In this document: piece after piece, positions 49,523 through 58,303 of the stretch
Layout: each line of letters starts with the position of its first letter
Position numbering within the stretch: position 1 is the first letter of the stretch
Source of the DNA: an uncultured Collinsella sp.
Lineage (GTDB): Bacteria; Actinomycetota; Coriobacteriia; Coriobacteriales; Coriobacteriaceae
NCBI GenBank assembly: GCA_900542085.1
Contig: UQMK01000007.1
Coordinates: 1-64,000, forward strand
DNA length: 64,000 nt
Direction of reading: 5' to 3'
Translations under genes and position numbers: made by a program
The notes under the pieces: generated by a model
Told to the model about the DNA's origin: nothing
Seen by the model: only the letters and a program-made list of their open reading frames with translations
Database searches by the model: none

Positions 49523-50986
49523 CTACTCGTCGCGCTTCTCCTCGTGGCGAGCGGCAGCCCGCGCATCGTGGATGCCCTTGATTGCAGCATGGCGAGCGGT
49601 GCGAGCATCGTGCATGGCGTCGCGCGCCTCAGCGGCTGTTGCCTTGGCAGAGCGCAGCTTGGCGGCCAAGTCGGGGTTGGTCTCGGCAACCGCGGCGATC
49701 GTGGGGCCGTCGAGCTCCTCTTGCGTGGGCTCGGCCAAAAAGTCGATAGCATACTGGGCGGCCACCATGGAGCCCTTTGCCAGCACGGTCTCGTCGATCT
49801 TGTAGAAGCAGGAATGTTGGGCGTACGTGGCACCAATCTTGGGGTTGCGCGTACCTACAAAGGCGAGCACGCCCGGCACGCGGCGCAGGTACTCCGAAAA
49901 ATCCTCGCCCGAAAGCGTGCCACGGTAATGGCCTTGACCGGTGGGGCCCAGGCACTTGATTACAGCCTGACGGCAGCGCTCGCTCGAGGCGACCTCGTTT
50001 TCGACCTTGTAGTTGGCGATGGTGTAGTCGGTGAGCTCAGCCTCGGCGCCCAGAGCTGCCGCGGTATGCTCCACGATGCGGCGCATGAGCTCCGGCATTT
50101 CCTCGTGGGTCGAATCGCCGTAGGTGCGCACTGTGCCGGCGAGGTAGGCCGTGCCGGCGATAACGTTGCGCGCGGTGCCGCCGTGCAGCTCGCCGACGGT
50201 GATGACAGCCGGCTCGTAGGGGCTAATCTCGCGCGAGACGATGGTCTGCAGGGCGTTGACGATCTCTGCCGCAACCATAACGGCGTCGTGGCCGCGCTGG
50301 GGCATGGCGCCATGGCACGAGGTGCCGCGGACGTCGATGCGGAACCAGTCGGTATTTGCCATGCGTGGGCCGGGCTCGCAGCTTACGGTACCGGCGTCGA
50401 CCTCGCTCCAGATGTGCGCGGCGTAGGCGCCATCGACGCCGTCGAGCACACCCGTGCCAATCATGAGTTTGGCGCCCTGGCCGTTTTCCTCGCTGGGCTG
50501 GAATACGATGCGAATCTCGCCGTGGATGTCATCGGTCATGTGGCGCAGAATCTGCAACGTGCCGAGCATCATGGCGATATGGCAGTCGTGACCGCAGGCG
50601 TGCATGCAGCCCTCATTGACGCTGGCGAACTCCTCGCCGGTCTGCTCAGTGACGGGCAGGGCGTCGATATCGGCGCGCAGCAGGATGCGGCGGCGCGGCG
50701 TGCCGTCCTCGCGGTAGGCATCCGGCGCGGTGCCGCGAAGCGTCGCCACCAGGCCCGTCTTGAGCGGACGCTCGTAGGGGATATTCATGGCGTCGAGCTG
50801 GTTGGCGATGTCGGAAGTCGTGCGCTCCTCGGCAAGGCTCAGCTCCGGGTGCTTATGGAAGTGCCGGCGCTGCTTGATGATGTAGGGTTCAAACTCGGCG
50901 GCGATATCCTGGATGGCCGCGGTGACGTCGTCTGCCGCGCGAACCTCGGTTGCCGCCATAATCTGCTGTGCCTTGGTCTTCGTCAT
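49523..50986 (-). CDS. M20 family amidohydrolase with C-terminal helical tail
   Basis: This 487-residue metallo-hydrolase is of the aminoacylase/IAA-amino-acid hydrolase type. Metal-ligand motifs are CMHACGHDCHIAMMLG and QPSEENGQGAK, with HAxxHIWS-like AAHIWSEVDAG and a final AQHSCFYKID. The ATG at 50986 has AAGGAG ten bases before it. After the catalytic domain (about residue 410) comes a tail of about 70 residues rich in Ala, Arg and Glu, predicted helical, that is absent from most relatives. It probably releases amino acids from N-acyl conjugates. It diverges from the next amidohydrolase. Confidence 0.92.
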   Translation of the reverse strand: MTKTKAQQIMAATEVRAADDVTAAIQDIAAEFEPYIIKQRRHFHKHPELSLAEERTTSDIANQLDAMNIPYERPLKTGLVATLRGTAPDAYREDGTPRRRILLRADIDALPVTEQTGEEFASVNEGCMHACGHDCHIAMMLGTLQILRHMTDDIHGEIRIVFQPSEENGQGAKLMIGTGVLDGVDGAYAAHIWSEVDAGTVSCEPGPRMANTDWFRIDVRGTSCHGAMPQRGHDAVMVAAEIVNALQTIVSREISPYEPAVITVGELHGGTARNVIAGTAYLAGTVRTYGDSTHEEMPELMRRIVEHTAAALGAEAELTDYTIANYKVENEVASSERCRQAVIKCLGPTGQGHYRGTLSGEDFSEYLRRVPGVLAFVGTRNPKIGATYAQHSCFYKIDETVLAKGSMVAAQYAIDFLAEPTQEELDGPTIAAVAETNPDLAAKLRSAKATAAEARDAMHDARTARHAAIKGIHDARAAARHEEKRDE

Positions 50987-51148
50987 GGTCGATTTGCTCC
51001 TTGTTGGCTCGATCGCAAAATCGTACAGGCTCTCTCCAGTATGCCACCTGCCGCTAGGGCTGGTAAAGCTGCCGTTTGCCGCTTGGCATTTTGTAACCGA
51101 GGCGGGGGAGTACACTCGGGGGTGTTGAATTTCCTGCCAGAGATGGGG

Positions 51149-52792
51149 ATGCCCATGCAACATATCGATCGGATTATTCGCTCCAAGAACGTCTTTACCG
51201 CGCAAGACGGCATCGATTCCGCCCGCGAGCTGGCGATTGCCATCGCGGGCGACCGCATCGTCGCAGTCGGTGCGCCCGATGACGTAATTGCCGCCGCACC
51301 TGCCGCCACGCCGGTGGTCGATTACGGCGAGCAGTTTGTCTGCCCCGGTTTCCATGATGCGCATCTGCACTTCTTCCATACCTCGGTCGGCTCCTCGCCG
51401 TACATGCTCATGGATATGGGCACGTCCGAGGCGGCACTGGTACAACATGCGCTCGAGTTTTCCCAGGACCTGCCCGATGACGCCTGGGTTGTGACGCAGG
51501 GCTGGCGCGACTACCGTTGGGACCCGCCCGAGCATCCTACCAAGGCGTCGCTCGATGCGGCATTCCCCGATCGTCCCTGCGTTATGTATTCGGGCGACGG
51601 GCACACGCTTTGGCTCAACAGCCGCGCACTCGAGGCGCTCGGCGTCACGCGCGACAGCGAGCCGCCAGCGGGCGGCAGCTACGACAAGGACGCAAGCGGC
51701 GAGCTTACGGGCATTGCTCACGAAGCGGCTGCCATGCAGTTGTTGCCGCGCTGCCTTGAGTGGCTGGGCGAAGATCGCATCGCAAGCGCTTACGCCGATC
51801 AAATGAGGCGCATGGCCGAGCAGGGCATCACCTCGATCTGCGATATGTCGCTCATGCCCATGCCAGGCTGCGATTTTATCCGCGACGACGTCTACGACAA
51901 ACTGCAGACAGCCGGCAAGCTGGGCATTCGTGCCCATCTGTTCCCCACGCTGTTGGATGACCAGTCGCGTCTAGAAGAGCTCCAGGTACGTTATGCGAAC
52001 AACGCGCTGCTTTCGGCGCCGGGTTTTAAGCAGTTCTTCGATGGCGTGTCGAGTGAACACACGGCATATCTCACCGAGCCCTATACCAATCCGCACTTCC
52101 CGGGCGACCAGGGCCGTCTGACAGTCCCGGCTGAGCGCATGCGAAAATTGGTTCTGGCGGCTGCGGAGCGCGGTCACACCGTGCGCATCCACGTTATTGG
52201 TGACGGTGCGATTCATGCCGCGCTGGATATCTTCGAGGAAGCAGCCGACCTGTACGGCCTGCCCCAGCACGGCCATAACACGCTCGAGCACCTGGAGAAC
52301 CTTCTGCCCGAGGACATCGACCGCCTGCGCAAGCTCAACGTGGTTGCTTCGAGCCAGCCCTGCCACATTACACTCGACCCGGGTGGACCGGAGCGCGATC
52401 TGGGCCTGGAGCGCAGCCGCATCATGTGGCCGTTCGCAACCTATAAGCAGCGCGGCATTCGCCAAGCCTTCGGTACCGACAGCCCTATCACGCCCGTTAC
52501 CAGCATGAACGTGCTCTACACGGCTATCACGCGCCAGGACCCCAAAAGCCACTGGCCCGAGGGCGGCTGGTTGCCGAGCGAGCGCATCGATGCAGCAACG
52601 GCTCTGCGCAACTACACCTTGGGCAGCGCCTATGCAGCGGGCGACGAGCAAAACCTCGGTAGCTTGGAGCCTGGCAAGTACGCCGACCTGGTAGTCCTGG
52701 ACCAAAACCCGCTCACCATCGACTCCCAAGAGCTCCAAGCCACCAAGGTCCAGGTCACCTACCTGGCAGGTAACGTAATCTACGAGCGCTAG
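51149..52792 (+). CDS. Amidohydrolase family 3 (YtcJ-like)
   Basis: This 547-residue metal-dependent amidohydrolase has FVCPGFHDAHLHFFHT with the HxH motif, the later histidines in VRIHVIGDGAIHAALD and HNTLEHLENL, and the closing aspartate in FGTDSPITPV. The N-terminal beta-sandwich (IIRSKNVFTAQDG) and the C-terminal KYADLVVLDQNPL return strand are typical. YtcJ-like enzymes act on unknown amides. The start at 51149 lies behind GAGATGGGG; an ATG two codons later is possible. Confidence 0.92.
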   Translation: MPMQHIDRIIRSKNVFTAQDGIDSARELAIAIAGDRIVAVGAPDDVIAAAPAATPVVDYGEQFVCPGFHDAHLHFFHTSVGSSPYMLMDMGTSEAALVQHALEFSQDLPDDAWVVTQGWRDYRWDPPEHPTKASLDAAFPDRPCVMYSGDGHTLWLNSRALEALGVTRDSEPPAGGSYDKDASGELTGIAHEAAAMQLLPRCLEWLGEDRIASAYADQMRRMAEQGITSICDMSLMPMPGCDFIRDDVYDKLQTAGKLGIRAHLFPTLLDDQSRLEELQVRYANNALLSAPGFKQFFDGVSSEHTAYLTEPYTNPHFPGDQGRLTVPAERMRKLVLAAAERGHTVRIHVIGDGAIHAALDIFEEAADLYGLPQHGHNTLEHLENLLPEDIDRLRKLNVVASSQPCHITLDPGGPERDLGLERSRIMWPFATYKQRGIRQAFGTDSPITPVTSMNVLYTAITRQDPKSHWPEGGWLPSERIDAATALRNYTLGSAYAAGDEQNLGSLEPGKYADLVVLDQNPLTIDSQELQATKVQVTYLAGNVIYER

Positions 52793-52810
52793 CCTCATAC
52801 CTCACTCATA

Positions 52811-52840
52811 GGGGGCACGTTTCAGCAACGTGCCCCTTTC
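52811..52840 (+). terminator. Terminator after the amidohydrolase gene
   Basis: GGGGCACGTT and AACGTGCCCC form a 10-bp stem with a TCAGC loop, followed by TTTCTT. Confidence 0.9.
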
Positions 52841-52883
52841 TTATTCGCACCATCTGCATCGCCATTTTGCTGCACTGACTTTC

Positions 52884-53074
52884 CTGAATGCCGGGGCCGA
52901 ATTAGTCAACCTGGCTCCCGGGGCGGACCGGAGGGCATGAAGTTTGTCGCGAGTTCCGCACGCAAAGGAAAGCACTTAATGTGCTTTCCGTCTTGCGCAG
53001 GACTGTAGAGCAGCAAACTTCATGCCCTCCGGTCCGCCCCGGGAGCCACTGCTAAGTTATCCCCCGGCATTCAG
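52884..53074. repeat. 191-bp nested palindrome upstream of groES
   Basis: Three nested inverted repeats share one centre. The outer pair is 52884-52896 with 53062-53074 (13 bp, perfect). The middle pair is 52913-52946 with 53014-53047 (34 bp, perfect). The inner pair is 52967-52975 with 52981-52989 (9 bp, loop TTAAT). It encodes nothing. The structure could be a cruciform or a structured RNA. It ends about 140 bases before the groES start codon. Confidence 0.85.
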
Positions 53075-53087
53075 AAAATCTAAGTGC

Positions 53088-53123
53088 CAAAAAATAAGAT
53101 TTTTTGACTCTGTGTTGTATAAC
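53088..53123 (+). promoter_or_regulatory. groES promoter region with small inverted repeat
   Basis: CAAAAAAT and ATTTTTTG (53088-53095 and 53099-53106) form a perfect inverted repeat just upstream of TATAAC (53118-53123), a likely -10 box. No CIRCE element (TTAGCACTC/GAGTGCTAA) and no HspR-type site was seen. The -35 box is not clear. Confidence 0.45.
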
Positions 53124-53215
53124 CCGCCATTCGTGGGTACCATTCAACGCGTACGCAAACAAAAAGGGTTAACCCGCGCGGCATGACCGCGCGGCCCAAA
53201 AAGGAGGAAACAAGC

Positions 53216-53509
53216 ATGTCGTCTTTGAAGCCGCTTGCAGATCGCGTCCTGGTCAAGCCCGACGAGGCCGAGCAGAAGACCGCTTCTGGCCTGTACATCG
53301 CCAGCAACGCTCAGGAGAAGCCGCAACGCGGCACCATCGTTGCCGTTGGCGCCGGTAAGGTCAACGACAAGGGCGAGCGCATCCCCATGGACGTTCAGGT
53401 CGGCGACGTTGTCATCTACGGTAAGTTTGGTGGCAACGAGGTCAAGGTCGACGGCGAGAAGTATCTGCTCATGCGCGCCGACGACATCTACGCCGTCGTC
53501 GAGGCCTAG
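53216..53509 (+). CDS. groES: Co-chaperonin GroES
   Basis: The 97-residue GroES has LKPLADRVLVKPDEAEQKTASG with the mobile loop, GTIVAVGAGK and the C-terminal VDGEKYLLMRADDIYAVVE. It caps the GroEL folding chamber. The ATG follows AAGGAGG. groEL follows 96 bases later in the same operon. Confidence 0.97.
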   Translation: MSSLKPLADRVLVKPDEAEQKTASGLYIASNAQEKPQRGTIVAVGAGKVNDKGERIPMDVQVGDVVIYGKFGGNEVKVDGEKYLLMRADDIYAVVEA

Positions 53510-53605
53510 TCTCGTCAGAATCTCTGATTCGTCTTTGAACGCGTCCGCCGCATAGGACTCGGAAGCGGCGACGCGAGTCACATTTCTTTTGGAGGATTAC
53601 CTACC

Positions 53606-55243
53606 ATGGCAAAGAACATTACGTTCAACACCGATGCCCGCGCCAAGCTCGCCAAGGGCGTCAACACTCTGGCCGACGCCGTTACCGTCACCATGGGCCC
53701 CAAGGGCCGTTACGTCGCTCTGCAGCGCACGTTCGGTGCCCCGACCATCACCAACGACGGCGTTTCCGTCGCTAAGGAGATCGAGCTCGAGGACAACATC
53801 GAGAACATGGGCGCTCAGCTGGTGAAGGAGGTCGCCACCAAGACCAACGACACCGTGGGTGACGGCACCACCACCGCAACCCTGCTCGCCCAGGCTATCG
53901 TCAACGACGGTCTGCGTAACGTCGCCGCCGGCGCCAACCCGCTGGCCATCCGTCGCGGCATCGACAAGGCTGTAAACGCTGCCGTCGCCGAGATGAAGAA
54001 GCAGGCCAAGCCGGTCGAGACCAAGGAACAGATCGCTTCCGTCGGTACCATCTCCGCCGGTGACCCCGAGGTCGGCGAGAAGATCGCCGAGGCCATGGAG
54101 GTCGTGGGTAAGGACGGCGTCATCACCGTCGAGGATTCCCAGACGTTCGACATTACCATCGACACCGTCGAGGGCATGCAGTTCGACAAGGGCTATGTCT
54201 CCGCTTACTTCGTCACGGACAACGACCGCATGGAGGCCGTGATGAAGGATCCGTACATCCTCATCACCGACCAGAAGATCTCCAGCGTTCAGGACATCAT
54301 GCCTGTTCTCGAGGCTGTCCAGCGCGCCGGCCGTGGCCTGCTCATCATCGCTGAGGACATCGACGGCGAGGCTCTGCCGACCCTGGTCCTCAACAAGATC
54401 CGTGGCGCCCTCAACGTCTGCGCCGTCAAGGCCCCGGGCTACGGCGATCGCCGCAAGCGCATCCTCGAGGACATCGCCGTCCTCACCGGTGGCCAGGCCG
54501 CTCTGGACGAGCTGGGCGTGAAGGTCGCTGACATCACCGCCGATATGCTCGGTACTGCTAAGTCCGTCACCATCTCCAAGGACAACACCGTCGTCGTCGG
54601 CGGCGCTGGCTCCAAGGAGGCCATCGACGCCCGCATCGCTCAGATCAAGGGCGAGATGGAGAACACCACCTCTGACTTCGACCGCGAGAAGCTCCAGGAG
54701 CGCCTGGCCAAGCTCTCCGGTGGCGTTGCCGTCATCAAGGTCGGCGCTGCTACCGAGTCCGAGCTCAAGGAGATCAAGCATCGCGTCGAGGACGCCCTGC
54801 AGGCTACCCGCGCTGCTGTCGAGGAGGGCATTGTCGCCGGTGGCGGCGTCGCCTTCATGGACGCTGCTCCTGCGCTCGACGCTGTCGAGATCGATGACCC
54901 CGAGGAGAAGATCGGCGTCGACATCGTCAAGAAGGCTCTGACCGCTCCGGTCGCTACCATCGCCAAGAACGCTGGCTTTGAGGGCGCTGTCGTGGTCGAC
55001 AAGGTTGCCGAGCTGCCCGCCGGCCAGGGTCTCAACTCTGCCAACGGCGAGTGGGGCGACATGATCGAGATGGGCGTCCTCGACCCCGTCAAGGTCAGCC
55101 GCGTCACCCTGCAGAACGCTGCTTCCGTCGCCAGCCTGATCCTCATCACCGAGGCTACCGTCTCCGATGTGCCTAAGAACACTCAGCTTGAGGACGCTAT
55201 CGCTGCTGCCACCGCTGGTCAGCAGGGCGGCGGTATGTACTAA
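53606..55243 (+). CDS. groEL: Chaperonin GroEL
   Basis: The 545-residue GroEL has all major family features: VTMGPKGRYVALQRTFGAPTITNDGVSVAKEIELED, the ATP-site DGTTTATLLAQ, the apical domain, AAVEEGIVAGGGVAF and a short Gly-rich, Met-containing tail (GQQGGGMY). It folds proteins in an ATP-driven ring with GroES. Codon use is strongly biased to C-ending codons, as expected for high expression. A TTTGGAGG site precedes it. Confidence 0.98.
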   Translation: MAKNITFNTDARAKLAKGVNTLADAVTVTMGPKGRYVALQRTFGAPTITNDGVSVAKEIELEDNIENMGAQLVKEVATKTNDTVGDGTTTATLLAQAIVNDGLRNVAAGANPLAIRRGIDKAVNAAVAEMKKQAKPVETKEQIASVGTISAGDPEVGEKIAEAMEVVGKDGVITVEDSQTFDITIDTVEGMQFDKGYVSAYFVTDNDRMEAVMKDPYILITDQKISSVQDIMPVLEAVQRAGRGLLIIAEDIDGEALPTLVLNKIRGALNVCAVKAPGYGDRRKRILEDIAVLTGGQAALDELGVKVADITADMLGTAKSVTISKDNTVVVGGAGSKEAIDARIAQIKGEMENTTSDFDREKLQERLAKLSGGVAVIKVGAATESELKEIKHRVEDALQATRAAVEEGIVAGGGVAFMDAAPALDAVEIDDPEEKIGVDIVKKALTAPVATIAKNAGFEGAVVVDKVAELPAGQGLNSANGEWGDMIEMGVLDPVKVSRVTLQNAASVASLILITEATVSDVPKNTQLEDAIAAATAGQQGGGMY

Positions 55244-55269
55244 GGCCGACAAGGTCTAGAACTCCCACC

Positions 55270-55414
55270 GGGAATCCGGGGGCGTGACGGGGGTTTCTCT
55301 CCGGAACGTCCTCGGACATGCAAAGAGGCTCCGCATCGCGCTTCGCGCTGCGGAGCCTCTTTGCGTCCTGCGGAATGTTCCGGAGAGAAACCCCCGTCAC
55401 GCCCCCGGATTCCC
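55270..55414. repeat. 145-bp nested palindrome downstream of groEL
   Basis: A perfect 38-bp outer stem (55270-55307 with 55377-55414) surrounds asymmetric joints of about 12 bases and a perfect 16-bp inner stem (55320-55335 with 55349-55364). Its architecture matches the palindrome before groES, though the stem sequences differ. The inner hairpin could end groEL transcription but has no T-run. Bases 55415-55580 contain only a weak stem near 55482-55512. Confidence 0.85.
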
Positions 55415-55580
55415 TGCGTTTACGGCCTTGAGGTCGGCGGGCGGAGAAGGACGTGGTTGATAGGGATACGTGTTCCTTTCGCTGTTTCGCGCTTTGCGCG
55501 AAAGGCGCGTTACTTTGGGATGGGTGGGGAACGTGGTTGTTACGGCAACTGATCCCCACCACAAATTATCCTTGGCATAC

Positions 55581-55608
55581 TTGCGCGAATACCTGCCCGT
55601 GCTACACT
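55581..55608 (+). promoter_or_regulatory. Promoter of the riboflavin-transport operon
   Basis: TTGCGC (55581-55586) and TACACT (55603-55608) are 16 bases apart, placing the transcript start right at the beginning of the FMN riboswitch. Confidence 0.6.
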
Positions 55609-55615
55609 TGCAATT

Positions 55616-55800
55616 GCTGTTTCAGGGCGGGGTGGAATTCCCCACTGGCGGTAAATCGGGCGGTGCCAAAGGGGTGCCGTGGCGCAGACGAGGCGTCTGC
55701 GACCGAGCCGATGAGTCCGCGACCCGTGCGTGTGTTGGTTCGCATGCCGGCTGAACTGGTGAGACCCCAGTACCAACGGTTAGAGTCCGGATGAAAGAGG
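55616..55800 (+). promoter_or_regulatory. FMN riboswitch (RFN element)
   Basis: The conserved RFN blocks are present in order: TTCAGGGCGGGGTGGAATTC, CCACTGGCGGTAAAT, AGTCCGCGACCCG, CTGGTGAGACCCCAGTACC and AGAGTCCGGATGAAAGAGG. The closing stem P1 (TTTC with GAAA) takes in the bases next to the ribosome site of ribU (AAAGAGGCAGG). Binding of FMN should therefore mask the site and turn off translation. No separate terminator hairpin was seen between aptamer and start codon. Confidence 0.96.
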
Positions 55801-55811
55801 CAGGTGATCTT

Positions 55812-56402
55812 ATGTCTGAACAGTCGCAGCATATCCATTTTGAGAACACGAATAGGTGGAGCACCAAACAGCTCGTTACCATGGCGTTGATGTGCGCCTT
55901 GGGCGCCCTGTTTATGTACGTGCAGCTGCCCATCCTTCCTTCGGCGCCGTTTTTGACCTACGACCCGTCGCTGGTGCCGGCGATGGTGTGCGGATTTGCG
56001 TATGGCCCCGGTGCTGGTACCGCTGTTGCAGCCATGGCGATCGTTATCCATGCGCTCACTACGGGTGACTGGGTCGGCGCGCTTATGAATCTGGTTGCCA
56101 CGCTGGGCTACATTCTGCCCGCGGCTATCGTCTACCAGAAGATGCATACCTATAAGGGTGCCGTGATTGGCCTGGTGCTCGGCGTTATTGCCGCTACGGC
56201 GTTGTCTATGGTCGCAAATCTTACCATTGGCGTATGGTTCTGGTATGGCTCGGTCGATGTGATCGCCCCGCTCATGATTCCTGCCGTGCTGCCGTTCAAC
56301 CTTATCAAGACCGTGCTTAACTCGGTGTTGACGCTTGTGGTGTACAAGGCGGTCTCCAACCTCATCACGCCTAAAAAGGACCAGGTCAAAGGCCGCGCAT
56401 GA
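55812..56402 (+). CDS. ribU: Riboflavin ECF transporter S component
   Basis: This 196-residue membrane protein has about six helices. TKQLVTMALMCALGALFMYVQLPILPSAPFLTYDPSLVPAMVCGFAYGPG is typical of RibU, which binds riboflavin at the outer face. Control by an FMN riboswitch supports the substrate. The ATG at 55812 is used instead of 55791, because the latter lies inside the aptamer. It overlaps the ATPase gene by four bases. Confidence 0.95.
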   Translation: MSEQSQHIHFENTNRWSTKQLVTMALMCALGALFMYVQLPILPSAPFLTYDPSLVPAMVCGFAYGPGAGTAVAAMAIVIHALTTGDWVGALMNLVATLGYILPAAIVYQKMHTYKGAVIGLVLGVIAATALSMVANLTIGVWFWYGSVDVIAPLMIPAVLPFNLIKTVLNSVLTLVVYKAVSNLITPKKDQVKGRA

Positions 56403-58303
56403 TTGAGTGTCGGGGCGTTTCCTTTAGCTATGACGGTGCCGCACCGGCACTCGACGGCGTCGATCTGAACATCGAGGATGGCGAGTTTTTCTGCATCCTC
56501 GGTGGCAATGGGTCGGGCAAGTCGACGTTTGCCAAGCATCTGAATGCACTGTTGCAGCCCGATGCGGGCACGGTACGCGTCAACGGCATGGATGCGTCCG
56601 ACCCCGAGCTGGTCTACGACATTCGTTCGACCGCGGGCATGGTATTCCAGAATCCCGATGATCAGCTGGTAGCAACGCTTGTCGAAGATGACGTTGCGTT
56701 TGGTCCTGAAAACCTTGGCGTGCCATCGGCGCAAATTGCGCAGCGCGTACGCGAGGCACTGAAGGGCGTGGGCCTGGTGGGCTTTGAGCGCCACGAGACC
56801 CACGCGCTTTCGGGCGGCCAAAAGCAGCGCGTGGCGCTTGCCGGCGTGCTCGCCATGGAACCGCGCGTGCTCATATTGGACGAGGCTTCCTCGATGCTCG
56901 ATCCGCGTGGACGCAAGGGCCTCATGAAGGCTTGCCGTGCGTTGCATGATCGCGGCATGACCATCGTGATGATTACGCACTTTATGGAAGAGGCCGCCGA
57001 GGCCGATCGCGTTGCTGTCTTCCAAGCGGGCCGCGTTGCCATGATCGGTACGCCCGAGGAAATCTTGACGCGGGCGGACGAACTTGCGCAGCTCAACCTG
57101 GATATGCCGGCGTCGTGCTGCCTAGGTAGGGCACTTCGTGAGAAGGGCGTGCCCGTTTGCGCGCAGGTGCGCGAGGCAGATATGGTCGCCGAGATTGCGC
57201 GGGTTTACGCCGAGCGGGGCGGGGCGGACGTCGCAGTGCAGCCTTCTGCATCCGATTCTCGTATGCTCGACAATGCATCCTTCGCGACTAACGAGGCGGC
57301 CGCGTCGGAGCCCGTTATCGAGATCTCGCACCTCTCGCATAGTTACTCGCTGAGCGCCCGCGAGCGCCGTCGATGGCGCAAGCGCTCGACCACTGCGGAC
57401 GCATCGAGCAAACAAGCTCTTTGGGGCAACGATCCAAACAGCCCCTGGGCGCTACGTGATGTTTCGTTGACGGTGCGCCGCGGCGAGTTTCTGGGATTGG
57501 CGGGTCATACCGGCTCGGGTAAATCGACGCTGGTTCAGCATCTCAACGGGTTGATTCGTCCGCAGGAGGGAAGCGTTTGCGCGCTGGGGCTCGACCTATC
57601 AAGCAAGAAAGACGCCGCCGCGGTTAAGGCCAAGGTCGGCGTGGTGTTTCAGTATCCCGAGCGCCAGCTATTTGCCGAGACCGTGGCGCAGGACGTGGCG
57701 TTTGGCCCGTGCAACCTTGGCCTGCCAGAAGACGAGGTTGCACGCCGTGTCGCATCATCGCTTGCGCGCGTGGGCCTCGACCTTGCCGCGATAGGCGACA
57801 AGAACCCCTTTGAGCTTTCGGGCGGCCAGCAGCGCCGCGTGGCGTTTGCCGGCGTGCTCGCCATGGAGCCCGAGGTGCTGGTGCTCGACGAGCCCATGGC
57901 GGGGCTCGATCCGGCTGCGCGCAGGGATTTCCTGGGGCTCATCGATCGGCTCCATCGCGAGGGCCTGACTGTTGTCATGGTTTCGCATAGCATGGATGAC
58001 CTGGCAAATTGCTGTGACCGTATCGTTGTGATGAACGAGGGCGCCGTGTTTGCCGAGGGAACGCCCGCGCAGGTGTTTGCGCGCGCGAACGAGCTCAAAT
58101 CGATCGGCCTGGGCGTTCCTGCCGCCCAGCGCATGGCGCTGGCGCTTGCGCAAGCCGGTGTGCCGCTCCGCTGCGACAAGCTTTATACGGTTGAGGCGCT
58201 AGCCGACGAGTTGGCCGGCTTGCTGCTGGGCTGCGCGGACGTGCCTTTGAGGGTTCCGTGTCAGGCTGGTTCCAAGGCGCCCACGCGAGAGGAGGGCTGC
58301 TAA
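56399..58303 (+). CDS. Fused ECF transporter ATPases (EcfA1-EcfA2)
   Basis: Two ABC ATPase domains are joined in one 634-residue protein. The first (about 1-235) has GGNGSGKST, LSGGQKQRVALAGVLA and LILDEASSMLDP. The second (about 340-590) has GHTGSGKST, LSGGQQRRVAFAGVLA and LVLDEPMAGLDP. The Q-loop motifs FQNPDDQL and FQYPERQL are the ECF hallmarks. A basic, Ser-rich linker of about 100 residues lies between. ECF systems usually use two separate genes; here fusion fixes the 1:1 ratio. It overlaps ribU and ecfT. Confidence 0.94.
   Translation: MIECRGVSFSYDGAAPALDGVDLNIEDGEFFCILGGNGSGKSTFAKHLNALLQPDAGTVRVNGMDASDPELVYDIRSTAGMVFQNPDDQLVATLVEDDVAFGPENLGVPSAQIAQRVREALKGVGLVGFERHETHALSGGQKQRVALAGVLAMEPRVLILDEASSMLDPRGRKGLMKACRALHDRGMTIVMITHFMEEAAEADRVAVFQAGRVAMIGTPEEILTRADELAQLNLDMPASCCLGRALREKGVPVCAQVREADMVAEIARVYAERGGADVAVQPSASDSRMLDNASFATNEAAASEPVIEISHLSHSYSLSARERRRWRKRSTTADASSKQALWGNDPNSPWALRDVSLTVRRGEFLGLAGHTGSGKSTLVQHLNGLIRPQEGSVCALGLDLSSKKDAAAVKAKVGVVFQYPERQLFAETVAQDVAFGPCNLGLPEDEVARRVASSLARVGLDLAAIGDKNPFELSGGQQRRVAFAGVLAMEPEVLVLDEPMAGLDPAARRDFLGLIDRLHREGLTVVMVSHSMDDLANCCDRIVVMNEGAVFAEGTPAQVFARANELKSIGLGVPAAQRMALALAQAGVPLRCDKLYTVEALADELAGLLLGCADVPLRVPCQAGSKAPTREEGC

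Noticed and set aside
53088..53123. CIRCE or HAIR heat-shock operator at groES
   Set aside because: Neither TTAGCACTC/GAGTGCTAA nor a CTTGAGT/ACTCAAG pair is present. Only an AT-rich 8-bp inverted repeat is found.
53597..55252. A 551-codon open frame antisense to groEL
   Set aside because: It is the shadow of a highly biased gene; the groEL frame is beyond doubt and the antisense product has no recognisable motif.
55791..55811. ATG at 55791 as the ribU start
   Set aside because: It lies inside the conserved 3' end of the FMN aptamer and lacks a ribosome site; 55812 has one.
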